From Enterobacter sp. SA187 (GTDB taxonomy: Bacteria; Pseudomonadota; Gammaproteobacteria; Enterobacterales; Enterobacteriaceae): a stretch of 64,000 bases of DNA. Below are positions 50,180-57,464 of this stretch, in pieces (positions within the stretch are counted from its first letter, which is position 1; each line of letters begins with the position of its first letter). Below the pieces are notes generated by a model, which ran no database searches, was not told where the DNA came from, and was given only the letters and a program-made list of their open reading frames with translations. The position numbers were made by a program, and so were the translations under genes. The stretch spans positions 3,906,001 through 3,970,000 of the forward strand of contig NZ_CP019113.1 in the NCBI RefSeq assembly GCF_001888805.2, written 5' to 3'.

Positions 50180-50899
50180 ATCGCTGCGACAGGTACTGAT
50201 GCTGTACTCAATGGGCCGGTTTTGTTGATCAAGCGCCACCTGGCTTATCACCAGAACCGGCACCATGTTTTCCAGCTGAATATGCGTCTGAAATTCAGCG
50301 TCCGGCATCCGGGCGCTGACCCGCGATTTTGTGCGCTGGGGATAGAGACGCTGGCTGCGGAAATAGTCATACAGCGAAACGCCAATGGCATCCACATCCT
50401 TGATGAGCGGCGCGGGCACCCAGGATTCCTCAATGGACACGGCGTCCTCATCCACATAGCGAATGCGCTTAAGCAGAAACACGTCGGAATCGGTGTCGAT
50501 GGCGAGTTTTTCCGCCACCTCCGCCGGGCAGGGAACAATGCGTTTGTTCACCCACAGGGTATCCGGCTTCTTACCGCGCAGCACCACCTGCTGGGAAAAT
50601 CCCCGCGCCTCTTTCAGTGAATATTCGAAGATGTTGTTGATTTGCGTGCCGTAGCCACGTGAACGCGTGACCACGCCTTCATCCTCCAGCATCTGCATCG
50701 CCTTGCGCACGGTAATGCGCGAAATCCCCGTTAACCCGCTGAAATCACGCTCGCCCGGCAGAATATTGCCGTGGGCCAGCAGCCCGCTCCGCACGGCGTC
50801 TTTCACCGTCCCGGCAAACTTCAGATACAGCGGCATGTTGTCCGCGGCGGCAATCCGCTCTTTCAGCTGTTCGATTAACTGGATATGCGCTTGTTCCAT
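50153..50899 (-). CDS. yegW: GntR/HutC-family transcriptional regulator YegW
   Basis: 248 residues. An N-terminal winged helix-turn-helix (GERDFSGLTGISRITVRKAMQML, about residues 44-66) is followed by a UTRA ligand-binding domain. Convergent with yegV and probable repressor of yegTUV. The yegX gene that follows in E. coli is missing; thiD is next. A GGTGGT...ACCACC palindrome 26 nt upstream suggests autoregulation. Confidence 0.92.
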   Translation of the reverse strand: MEQAHIQLIEQLKERIAAADNMPLYLKFAGTVKDAVRSGLLAHGNILPGERDFSGLTGISRITVRKAMQMLEDEGVVTRSRGYGTQINNIFEYSLKEARGFSQQVVLRGKKPDTLWVNKRIVPCPAEVAEKLAIDTDSDVFLLKRIRYVDEDAVSIEESWVPAPLIKDVDAIGVSLYDYFRSQRLYPQRTKSRVSARMPDAEFQTHIQLENMVPVLVISQVALDQQNRPIEYSISTCRSDLYVFVCEE

Positions 50900-50924
50900 T
50901 TCGGGTATCCTGGCAAAAAAGTCC

Positions 50925-50942
50925 GGTGGTTATACTACCACC
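50925..50942. promoter_or_regulatory. Palindrome upstream of yegW
   Basis: GGTGGT-TATACT-ACCACC is a perfect 6-bp inverted repeat overlapping the thiD stop codon and lying 26 nt before the yegW start. Possible YegW operator, by resemblance to the GGT/ACC repeat before yegT. Confidence 0.3.
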
Positions 50943-51735
50943 ACTCATGGAAATGATGCACCGGCCCGATCCCCTCCCCCACTTCCAGCGTGTCGGCCTG
51001 CGCCAGCGCGGCGCTGAGCCAGCCTTTGGCATGCTCCACCGTGGTCGCCCAGTCTGTACAGCGCGGGCGCAGCGCCGCCAGCGCCGCCGACAGGGTACAG
51101 CCGGTGCCATGAGTATTTTTAGTGTGAATACGCGGTGCGGTAAAACGCGTCGCCCCGTCGCGGGTAAACAGCCAGTCCGGGCTTTCGGCATCCTCCAGAT
51201 GACCGCCTTTCATCAGCACCGCTTCACAGCCGAGCGCCAGCAACGCGCGGCCCTGCTCGTGCATCTCCTGCTCGTTGCGGGCGTGAGGCGCGGCCAGCAG
51301 CGCGGCGGCTTCCGGCAGGTTGGGCGTGATCAGCGAGACCTGCGGCAACAGATGCCGACGCAGGGCGTCAACGGCACCGGGGGAGAGCAGCGCATCGCCG
51401 CTTTTGGCGAGCATCACCGTATCCAGCACCACATTCTGCACCTGATAACGCCGCAGCCGCTCCGCCACGGCTTCCACAATGTCGGTTTCGGCGAGCATGC
51501 CGATTTTGGTGGTGTCGATACGCACATCGCTGAACACCGAGTCCAGCTGTGCTGCGACAAACTCCGGTTCGATGCGGTACACCGACTGCACGCCGCGGGT
51601 ATTCTGCGCCACCAGCGCGGTAATGACTGAACAGCCATAGGCGCCCAGCGCCGAGAAGGTTTTCAGATCTGCCTGGATACCCGCGCCGCCACTGGGATCG
51701 GTACCTGCAATGGTCAGCGCATTAATACGTTTCAT
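50935..51735 (-). CDS. thiD: Hydroxymethylpyrimidine/phosphomethylpyrimidine kinase
   Basis: Phosphorylates HMP and HMP-P in thiamine synthesis and salvage. 266 residues of the ribokinase fold. The N-terminal [17 protein letters not shown] and C-terminal [16 protein letters not shown] anion-hole motifs are present. The start overlaps thiM by 4 nt, so it is under the same TPP riboswitch. Confidence 0.97.
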   Translation of the reverse strand: MKRINALTIAGTDPSGGAGIQADLKTFSALGAYGCSVITALVAQNTRGVQSVYRIEPEFVAAQLDSVFSDVRIDTTKIGMLAETDIVEAVAERLRRYQVQNVVLDTVMLAKSGDALLSPGAVDALRRHLLPQVSLITPNLPEAAALLAAPHARNEQEMHEQGRALLALGCEAVLMKGGHLEDAESPDWLFTRDGATRFTAPRIHTKNTHGTGCTLSAALAALRPRCTDWATTVEHAKGWLSAALAQADTLEVGEGIGPVHHFHEWW

Positions 51736-52520
51736 GCCAGCGCCTCCCCGTCCAGACGATACAGCGCATCGAGAAACGCCGGGATAAACGAACCCGGCCC
51801 CTGACTGGCAGCGACGGCACGGCTGCCCGCCTGCGCCATAATGCCGCAGGCCGCCGCCACGTTAGTCAGGCGATCCCCCGGCAGCGCACAGCTGGCGGCC
51901 ACCACCGCCGAGAGCGCGCAACCGGTGCCGACCACCCGCGTCATCAAGGGATCGCCCCCCGGCACCGCGAGCACACGCTCGCCGTCGGTGATGTGATCCA
52001 CCTCCCCGCTCACCGCCACCACCGCCCCGCTCTGCCGCGCCAGCGCCACGGCGGCAGGCAACGCCGCACGGATGGTATCTGTGGTGTCAACGCCGCGACC
52101 GCCCGCCTGCATGCCCGCCAGCGCGAGGATCTCCGAGGCGTTGCCGCGAATAGCCGCCGGGCGCAGGTTCAGCAGTTCCCGGCAAAAATCGGTGCGGAAC
52201 GTCAGGCCGCCAACCGCCACGGGATCGAGCGTCCAGGGTTTTCCCGCCTCGCGGGCGCTGTTAATGGCGACACGCATGGCTTCGGCGCGATCCGCCGTCA
52301 GGGTGCCGACGTTAACCAGCAGCGCATCGGCGATAGCGCTGAACTGCACGGCCTCTTCCGGCTCGATTACCATCGCCGGGGACGCGCCGAGCGCCAGCAA
52401 AACGTTAGCGGTAAAGCTCTGCACCACGTCGTTAGTCATACAGTGAACAAGGGGGGAATGGCGGCGGAAGTGTTGTAACAGAGTGGCGATATCCGCCGGA
52501 TTTAGCAGGTCAGGTTGCAT
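51732..52520 (-). CDS. thiM: Hydroxyethylthiazole kinase
   Basis: Phosphorylates 4-methyl-5-hydroxyethylthiazole in thiamine salvage. 262 residues. Motifs [25 protein letters not shown] (residues about 21-45), [11 protein letters not shown] and [15 protein letters not shown] are visible. The ATG is preceded by AGGAGC, which lies downstream of the riboswitch aptamer. Confidence 0.97.
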   Translation of the reverse strand: MQPDLLNPADIATLLQHFRRHSPLVHCMTNDVVQSFTANVLLALGASPAMVIEPEEAVQFSAIADALLVNVGTLTADRAEAMRVAINSAREAGKPWTLDPVAVGGLTFRTDFCRELLNLRPAAIRGNASEILALAGMQAGGRGVDTTDTIRAALPAAVALARQSGAVVAVSGEVDHITDGERVLAVPGGDPLMTRVVGTGCALSAVVAASCALPGDRLTNVAAACGIMAQAGSRAVAASQGPGSFIPAFLDALYRLDGEALA

Positions 52521-52565
52521 TTTTTGCTCCTGCCAGACTGCGAAGAAGGGACGCCGGCAGAGGCA

Positions 52566-52648
52566 TCTGACTTCCCTACGCTGGCATTATCCAGATCAGG
52601 TGGTACGGGTATTTCTCAGCCTTCACGCAGAAGGGCACCCCGAGTCAT
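52566..52648 (-). ncRNA. TPP riboswitch (thi box) controlling thiMD
   Basis: On the minus strand the conserved THI elements appear in order: GACTCGGGGTGCCCTTCTGC, GGCTGAGAAATACCCGTA, CACCTGATCTGGATAATGCC and GCGTAGGGAAGTC. This is nearly the sequence of the E. coli thiM riboswitch, which blocks translation initiation when TPP binds. About 45 nt separate the aptamer from the thiM start. Confidence 0.97.
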
Positions 52649-52782
52649 TTGAATCAAAATCAATTATTTACAGTTAACACTGCAACAGAATTTAGTGTAG
52701 CCGCGGGCTGTTATCGGGCACAAGGAATTTCATAAAGTTTCTGCCGCCCGGCTTTTAACCTCTTTTAGGTATTCGTGCTTAG

Positions 52783-52798
52783 TGTGATCTGGATCAAC
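52783..52798 (+). promoter_or_regulatory. CRP-like site upstream of the His-rich secreted protein gene
   Basis: TGTGA-TCTGGA-TCAAC matches the CRP consensus in the whole left half and in GATCA of the right. A class II start would fall near 52832 with GATAGT (52820-52825) as a weak -10; TTGACA at 52810-52815 could alternatively be a -35. It is about 100 nt upstream of the next plus-strand gene. Confidence 0.5.
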
Positions 52799-52890
52799 AT
52801 TTACAAATCTTGACAGGAGGATAGTAACGGCGCTGAACTAATGCGTCTCTTTTATAGACACAAAATTTACTATTCACGAAGTCAATCAAT

Positions 52891-53943
52891 ATGAAAATCT
52901 CTACTCTCGCCGCGGTCGTCTTAGCGGCTACTGCCTTTAATACAGCGGCAAATGAAAGCGTTTCCATTATGAACGATCGCCTTTCCAGCGCCATGCAGGA
53001 TCAAGCCAATAACCATAATGATGCGACAGCGAGCCGTGTACATGATGCGTACAACGCCGTTAAGCAAGCTGAAAATGGTTCAATGGATAACTCGCACATG
53101 GGGAGCACGACGCAAGCCACACCAACCGCAGCCAGCTATGGTTTTAACGCGTACTCCGGATACTCAACCCGCCCCGGCACCTTCGCGCCAACGGCAGACG
53201 ATCGCAATAATCATATTCCGGACGCCATACCCTCTGTGAAAACAGATGGCGTTCCGCAGGCAACGCCGCAGCGCGTGCCCGGTTTGCAGCTGACTCCGAA
53301 AGCGGTTGAACAACGTACGCCTGTGCTGAATCTTACGCCTGCAGCCATTGCGCAGAAAACACCGCAACTTACCAACGCTGTGCCCACACAGCTCACGCCA
53401 CAGCGCGTGCCTGGCGCTATTCCGGCACAGCGTTATCAAAAAGTGCCTGTTGCCAATTTACAGGCGCCGGGCACGCTAACGCCTGTAGCCACCTATTCTG
53501 TACCCAAGCAGGCAATCAGCTATAGCGGTGCTTCTCGCCGACCGGGCACTTATCAACCTTCTGTGACCGCTCCCGCCATGGTGAAAGGTATTATGCAGTC
53601 TCCTGCAGTCGCCACACCTGAGCAGGTTGACAGCATTAATGTCAGCGTTAACAGCCTGAAACCAGATACACAGGTTAACGTCACTGTCGAAGGCAAAACC
53701 TTCACCACAACGGCGGGCGCTATTGCTAAGGTCGATCCTCAGGCGCAAATTAGCGTGCCACATATGCCGGTACTGGTTCGCACCCAATATAACGGGGCTA
53801 ATCACGGTAACAATGGCGCACGGAAAGGCGAGTCTAATGGTCGCGGTGCAGATAATGCCCATTCCCATGCCTTTGGCGGACATGGCTATGGTCATGATAA
53901 TAGCCGATCAGAAGGCTTCGGCGGCCATTCGCATTTTCATTAA
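52891..53943 (+). CDS. Secreted Pro/Thr-repeat protein with His-rich C-terminus, unrecognised
   Basis: I do not recognise this protein. 350 residues with a Sec signal peptide (1-20, MKISTLAAVVLAATAFNTAA). A low-complexity region rich in Pro, Thr, Gln and Val runs from about 75 to 245. It contains imperfect repeats: TPQRVPG at 125-131 and 169-175, related LTPKAVEQRTP and LTPAAIAQKTP units, and RPGTFAP / RPGTYQP. A more ordered segment around 245-300 (INVSVNSLKPDTQVNVTVEG) is followed by a Gly/His/Asn-rich tail (HSHAFGGHGYGHD...GGHSHFH) that could bind metal. No membrane anchor or LPxTG is seen. The ribosome site is weak. AT-richer than neighbours; a CRP-like site lies upstream. Envelope or extracellular location is inferred. 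Confidence 0.8.
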   Translation: MKISTLAAVVLAATAFNTAANESVSIMNDRLSSAMQDQANNHNDATASRVHDAYNAVKQAENGSMDNSHMGSTTQATPTAASYGFNAYSGYSTRPGTFAPTADDRNNHIPDAIPSVKTDGVPQATPQRVPGLQLTPKAVEQRTPVLNLTPAAIAQKTPQLTNAVPTQLTPQRVPGAIPAQRYQKVPVANLQAPGTLTPVATYSVPKQAISYSGASRRPGTYQPSVTAPAMVKGIMQSPAVATPEQVDSINVSVNSLKPDTQVNVTVEGKTFTTTAGAIAKVDPQAQISVPHMPVLVRTQYNGANHGNNGARKGESNGRGADNAHSHAFGGHGYGHDNSRSEGFGGHSHFH

Positions 53944-54151
53944 TAACCTTAGTCTGTATTTGATAAGAATACAGCAAATTACCGGGTTGATTCATAATAA
54001 TCAGCCTGCTCAATATAAAAAATGCTCAAATACATTTTATGTAGCGCCCTGCTCTATCTGTCCTGTTTTGTCATTGGTTTCACAGGCGGCATGGAGTATA
54101 TAAAAATATTTACCGACTCATGTGATATTTATAAAATAAGCGACAGCAATA
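53944..54151. other. AT-rich intergenic stretch
   Basis: About 210 nt without a supported gene. A 34-codon frame starting at 54021 has one hydrophobic stretch but no ribosome site. No clear terminator is seen after the preceding gene. Confidence 0.5.
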
Positions 54152-54355
54152 ATGAAAAAGTTAATGATGATAGCAATCATAACTGGATTAGTCACTTCTA
54201 ATGCCTTTGCCATAAATGCCAGCTTTCGTAAGCAACTTGAAAAATCAGGCTGCACACAAGTTACTGAAGCTAATGGTACATGTGACATAAATAAAACAAA
54301 GGCACAAAACAAGAAAAGTAAAAGCGAGGAAACTAAGAATATCCGGAATAAATAA
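54152..54355 (+). CDS. Small secreted protein with two cysteines, unrecognised
   Basis: 67 residues. A convincing signal peptide (MKKLMMIAIITGLVTSNAFA, cleavage after residue 20) is followed by a 47-residue mature peptide. It contains INASFRKQLEKSGC and GTCDINKTKAQN, with cysteines at 34 and 44 that could form a disulfide, and a very Lys-rich tail. Codon use is AT-rich. The ribosome site is poor (AAGCGAC). Function unknown; periplasmic location inferred from the signal peptide. Confidence 0.65.
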   Translation: MKKLMMIAIITGLVTSNAFAINASFRKQLEKSGCTQVTEANGTCDINKTKAQNKKSKSEETKNIRNK

Positions 54356-54360
54356 TTAAC

Positions 54361-54398
54361 GTCACTGCCGTCCATTCTGCACAACGGGCGGCAGTGAC
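54361..54398. terminator. Strong hairpin after the small secreted protein gene
   Basis: Arms GTCACTGCCGTCC and GGGCGGCAGTGAC pair over 13 bp with a single G-T mismatch and a 12-nt loop. It begins 6 nt after the stop codon. No T-run follows on the plus strand, so termination is plausible but not proven. Confidence 0.6.
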
Positions 54399-54457
54399 AG
54401 CTTGCCGCAAAAGTTTTACTTATCCTCGCGCCCCGCCGATTAAACTTACTTAATCCG

Positions 54458-54476
54458 AAGTGAAAATTTCTCACTT
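54458..54476. promoter_or_regulatory. Operator-like palindrome at the promoter of the biosynthetic cluster
   Basis: AAGTGA-AAATTTC-TCACTT is a perfect 6-bp inverted repeat. It abuts TTGTCA (54476-54481), a good -35, which is followed at 18 bp by CATGAT (54500-54505), an acceptable -10. The predicted transcript would start near 54512, about 170 nt before the GTG of the first cluster gene. Either the cluster's AraC-type protein or another dimeric regulator may bind. Confidence 0.45.
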
Positions 54477-54681
54477 TGTCACCCTCTCTTACACGCCAGC
54501 ATGATTAATGTAGAGGTTTATCAAACACTTAAATTCAATATTTACTTACCTGACTAAGCGTTCCGCATCCGGTTAGCTCATTTTTTAATCAAATCCTGAA
54601 ATCTCATACAAGAGATATTCTGCCTGCCATGCAAAATGAAGTTCGACTACAGACGCATTAACTTTTGGGCAGGAGAGAACC

Positions 54682-55437
54682 GTGAGTATCGAAGAAAAAA
54701 TTGAAAATCATATACGTCAGTTTCCGGTATCGCTGGTGAATTACCTTAAAAGCGATTACCAGGAAGATCTGATGGTGGTGATAGATGATTTGCTGCCGCA
54801 TGACGTTCGTGAAGGGATGGAAACGGAAGCGCGCCGCCTGTTGAGCGAAGAAGCATTACGGCGTGAAGTGATAATTGCCCAGAGCGGTAATACGCCGCGT
54901 GCTTACGACAGTGTTGGACGGAATGTCATCCGCGAACAGGGGGAATATATTCCCGCGTTTTTTGACAGCCCAAGCATTCTCAATTTTTTCAGCCGCATTA
55001 CCGGCGAAACGCTTTATCGGGTGCCTTACGCCCCGGAAGAATTCATTATTAATTCACAAAACAAAACCGGCGATACCCACGGCTGGCACTGGGATGACTA
55101 CTCCTACGCGCTGGTGTGGGTGATCGACGAGCCGGACGTTTTCGCCGGTGCGCGCGTGGAGTTTATTCCCCGTGTCCCCTGGAAAAAAACCGCCACCCGG
55201 GAATGGATTAAAGATGTGCTGACGGAAAACACCATCCGTAGCCGCCATGTCTCCCAGGGACAATGTTATCTGCTGCGCGCCAGAGATGCGTTACACCGTA
55301 TCTCCCCGTTAACCAGCGCGTCCCGCAGAACCGTAATCGTCTTCACTTATGCCAACGATTTAGATCTTAACGATCCTGAACTCACCCATGACTCCATGGA
55401 AACTATTTATCCGCAGGACACCCAGGCGCAGCTGTAA
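54682..55437 (+). CDS. Fe(II)/2-oxoglutarate-dependent oxygenase, BesD/HalD-like, predicted amino-acid hydroxylase
   Basis: 251 residues, starting with GTG after a good GGCAGGAGAG ribosome site. The cupin-core metal site reads GWHWDDYSYAL with His136 and Asp138; the distal ligand is His205 (ARDALHRISPL). Arg215 or Arg216 (SASRRTVIVFTY) is placed to bind 2-oxoglutarate. Length, the HGWHWxDYxxAL context and ligand spacing recall the BesD/HalD family of free amino-acid halogenases. Those halogenases carry Gly in place of the Asp to leave room for chloride. The Asp here predicts hydroxylation, not halogenation. First gene of a five-gene operon with a methyltransferase, ATP-grasp ligase, exporter and regulator. 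The substrate is unknown; a free, perhaps basic amino acid is inferred from the family. Confidence 0.82.
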   Translation: MSIEEKIENHIRQFPVSLVNYLKSDYQEDLMVVIDDLLPHDVREGMETEARRLLSEEALRREVIIAQSGNTPRAYDSVGRNVIREQGEYIPAFFDSPSILNFFSRITGETLYRVPYAPEEFIINSQNKTGDTHGWHWDDYSYALVWVIDEPDVFAGARVEFIPRVPWKKTATREWIKDVLTENTIRSRHVSQGQCYLLRARDALHRISPLTSASRRTVIVFTYANDLDLNDPELTHDSMETIYPQDTQAQL

Positions 55438-55461
55438 ATAATAACGAAGAAGGAAGACATC

Positions 55462-56196
55462 ATGAGTATTAATGAATGTGCGGGCGGGATGAATGACCAG
55501 GGCGGATTCCCGGTATTTTTTACTGAAATCTCTGACGATCTGGGTCGCTATGATGAATATACCGACGCCGCCCGGGCAATTTCCCAGGCTTTTCCTCCGG
55601 CTTCTTATCCCGCCGCGCTCGATATTTGCTGCGGCATTGGCAAGATGAGTAAAGCGCTCCATGAGTGTGGCTATCGCGTCACGGGACTGGATTTATCCGC
55701 CGCGCAGCTGGAGATTGCCCGTCAGATTTCCCCTGGCCCGCACTATATCCGCGCCGACATGGCAACGCTGCCTGCCGGAGAGTTTGATTTATTACTGAAC
55801 GTTTATACCAGCTTTGGTTATTACCAGAGCGAAGAAGAAGATCTCAGCGTGCTGCCCGCCTGGTTCGCCGCGCTGAAGCCCGGCGGCGTGCTGATCATGG
55901 AACTCGCCGACATGGATCGGGCGCGTAACCGCATAGATACCTCAGGTCTGCTGGTACGTCATCATAACGGCGTACAGGAGACATTAACCATGGACTGGGA
56001 AAAACGAATTCTTACCGTTGCCTATGAAAAAAATAGCAGTCAGTGGACCTGCTTAACGCGCCTGTATGAAAAAGAGTATTTGCGGGAGGCGTTACTGGCC
56101 GCCGGGTTTATTGATGTCGGGATCTTCGGCAGCTTCGATCTTAAATCGAAAGAAGTTGACGACAACCTTGTTCTTATTGCCACCAAAGGTAAATAA
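55462..56196 (+). CDS. SAM-dependent class I methyltransferase
   Basis: 244 residues, ATG preceded by AAGGAAG. SAM-binding motif I is ALDICCGIGKMSKAL (about residues 52-66), the acidic residue after strand 2 is Asp77 (VTGLDLS) and motif II/III includes IRADMATLPAGEFDLLLNV. The C-terminal region YEKEYLREALLAAGFIDVGIFGS is the usual final beta-hairpin. It most resembles small-molecule methyltransferases; the acceptor atom cannot be deduced. It lies 24 nt after the oxygenase gene and 1 nt before the ligase gene. Confidence 0.88.
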   Translation: MSINECAGGMNDQGGFPVFFTEISDDLGRYDEYTDAARAISQAFPPASYPAALDICCGIGKMSKALHECGYRVTGLDLSAAQLEIARQISPGPHYIRADMATLPAGEFDLLLNVYTSFGYYQSEEEDLSVLPAWFAALKPGGVLIMELADMDRARNRIDTSGLLVRHHNGVQETLTMDWEKRILTVAYEKNSSQWTCLTRLYEKEYLREALLAAGFIDVGIFGSFDLKSKEVDDNLVLIATKGK

Positions 56197-56197
56197 C

Positions 56198-57457
56198 ATG
56201 TCTAAAACAATCTGCATCGTTGATGGTTATTCCACGGGCGCGGAACTGGCGCCGCTGTTCAGAAAAGAAGGCTGGCGCTGCGTTCATATTCAAAGCAATC
56301 CGGTTATTCCGGGGGATTATCTTTTATCCTTTCGCCCGGAAACCTTTGATAAGCATTTAATCTTAAAAGATCATTCGCCTGCTGCGATGCGGGAACTGGC
56401 GGTCAGCCTCGCCTTTTATGGCCCGACGGTTATTATTCCCGGCACGGAAACGGGCGTCGAACTTGCCGATTTTCTCGCAACCGAGCTGGGCACCGCGGGC
56501 AATGACTATGCCACCAGCGCATTACGCCGTAATAAATTCAAAATGCAGGAAGCGCTGCGCCAGGGCGGTTTACGCGCCATCCCGCAGATGGTGACGGATT
56601 CGCTGGCAGATGCCTGGATTTGGGTGAAAACCTCCGCCTGCTGGCCGGTGGTGGTGAAACCGGTCGACAGCGCAGGGGCCGATGGCGTGCGCTTTTGTCA
56701 TAATTTTGAAGAGCTGAACGAGGCCTTCAACGATATTCACGGCAAAACCAACCGTCTGGGTTTACATAACAGCGAAGTGCTGTTGCAGGAGAGATTAATT
56801 GGCCGCCAGTTTATCGTGAATGCCGTCAGTATTGACGGCGAGCATTTGATCAGTGAAATCTGGTCTGACGATAAAAAGCAGGTCAGAAACGCTTCACTCA
56901 TTTGTGAGAAAGAGGTGCTGCTGCCCTATCAGGGTAAAGAGCAAGAAGCGTTAATTGCCTATGTGCAAAAAGCCCTGACGCTGTTAGGCATTAAAAACGG
57001 CCCGTCGCACAGTGAATTAATGATGACCGCCAAAGGCCCGGTATTAATCGAAACGGCAGCCCGTATGCAGGGCACTATTATGCACAACGCGGTAGTGGCA
57101 GCCCTGGGTTACAGCCATGTGACCTTAACCGCTGAGCGTTATCTTAACCCGCAACGCTTCGCCGCCCGGCTACAGCAGCATTATCAGCTCATGAAAACGC
57201 TCTATTGCGTCACGCTGGCGTCGGATGTGGATGGCGTGGTTAGACAAAACCGTTGTCAGGAATTGCTCGCGCAACTGCCCTCTTTTTATGGCGTTATGCA
57301 TACGCCGGATGCGGGTGAAAAAATCTACCGCACCACCGATCTGTTTACCAACCCTGGCATTATTTATCTGTGTCATGAAAGCCAGCAGCAGATCGAAGCG
57401 GACTATGCGCAGATCAGAGAGTTTGAAAAAAATGGCGTCTTATTTGAATTAGCCTGA
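56198..57457 (+). CDS. ATP-grasp ligase (L-amino-acid ligase-like)
   Basis: 419 residues from the ATG at 56198 (MSKTICIVDGYSTG), which has AAGGT seven nt upstream. The frame is open back to 56066, inside the methyltransferase gene, and is not credible there. ATP-grasp features are seen: nucleotide-binding Lys154 in WPVVVKPVDSAGADGV, Glu198 in LLQERLIGRQF, and Mg2+ ligands Glu273 (HSELMM) and Glu285 with Arg289 (LIETAARMQG). Such enzymes join a carboxylate, via an acyl phosphate, to an amine, commonly making dipeptides. In this operon I infer ligation of the hydroxylated or methylated amino acid to a second amino acid. It is similar in kind to BesA of the bes cluster. Confidence 0.87.
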   Translation: MSKTICIVDGYSTGAELAPLFRKEGWRCVHIQSNPVIPGDYLLSFRPETFDKHLILKDHSPAAMRELAVSLAFYGPTVIIPGTETGVELADFLATELGTAGNDYATSALRRNKFKMQEALRQGGLRAIPQMVTDSLADAWIWVKTSACWPVVVKPVDSAGADGVRFCHNFEELNEAFNDIHGKTNRLGLHNSEVLLQERLIGRQFIVNAVSIDGEHLISEIWSDDKKQVRNASLICEKEVLLPYQGKEQEALIAYVQKALTLLGIKNGPSHSELMMTAKGPVLIETAARMQGTIMHNAVVAALGYSHVTLTAERYLNPQRFAARLQQHYQLMKTLYCVTLASDVDGVVRQNRCQELLAQLPSFYGVMHTPDAGEKIYRTTDLFTNPGIIYLCHESQQQIEADYAQIREFEKNGVLFELA

Positions 57458-57464
57458 GATAACT

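Noticed and set aside
53723..54103. 126-codon plus-strand frame overlapping the His-rich protein gene
   Set aside because: It is out of frame with a gene that has a signal peptide and coherent repeats; its own residues look like an antisense-type shadow.
54021..54125. 34-codon frame with a hydrophobic stretch before the small secreted protein gene
   Set aside because: No ribosome site, short, and the sequence after the hydrophobic part is not protein-like.
54682..55437. Reading the oxygenase as a radical halogenase
   Set aside because: The metal motif is His-Trp-Asp; known halogenases of this family lack the Asp carboxylate.
56066..56197. N-terminal extension of the ATP-grasp ligase
   Set aside because: It lies within the methyltransferase coding sequence; the ATG at 56198 has a well-placed ribosome site and begins the fold.
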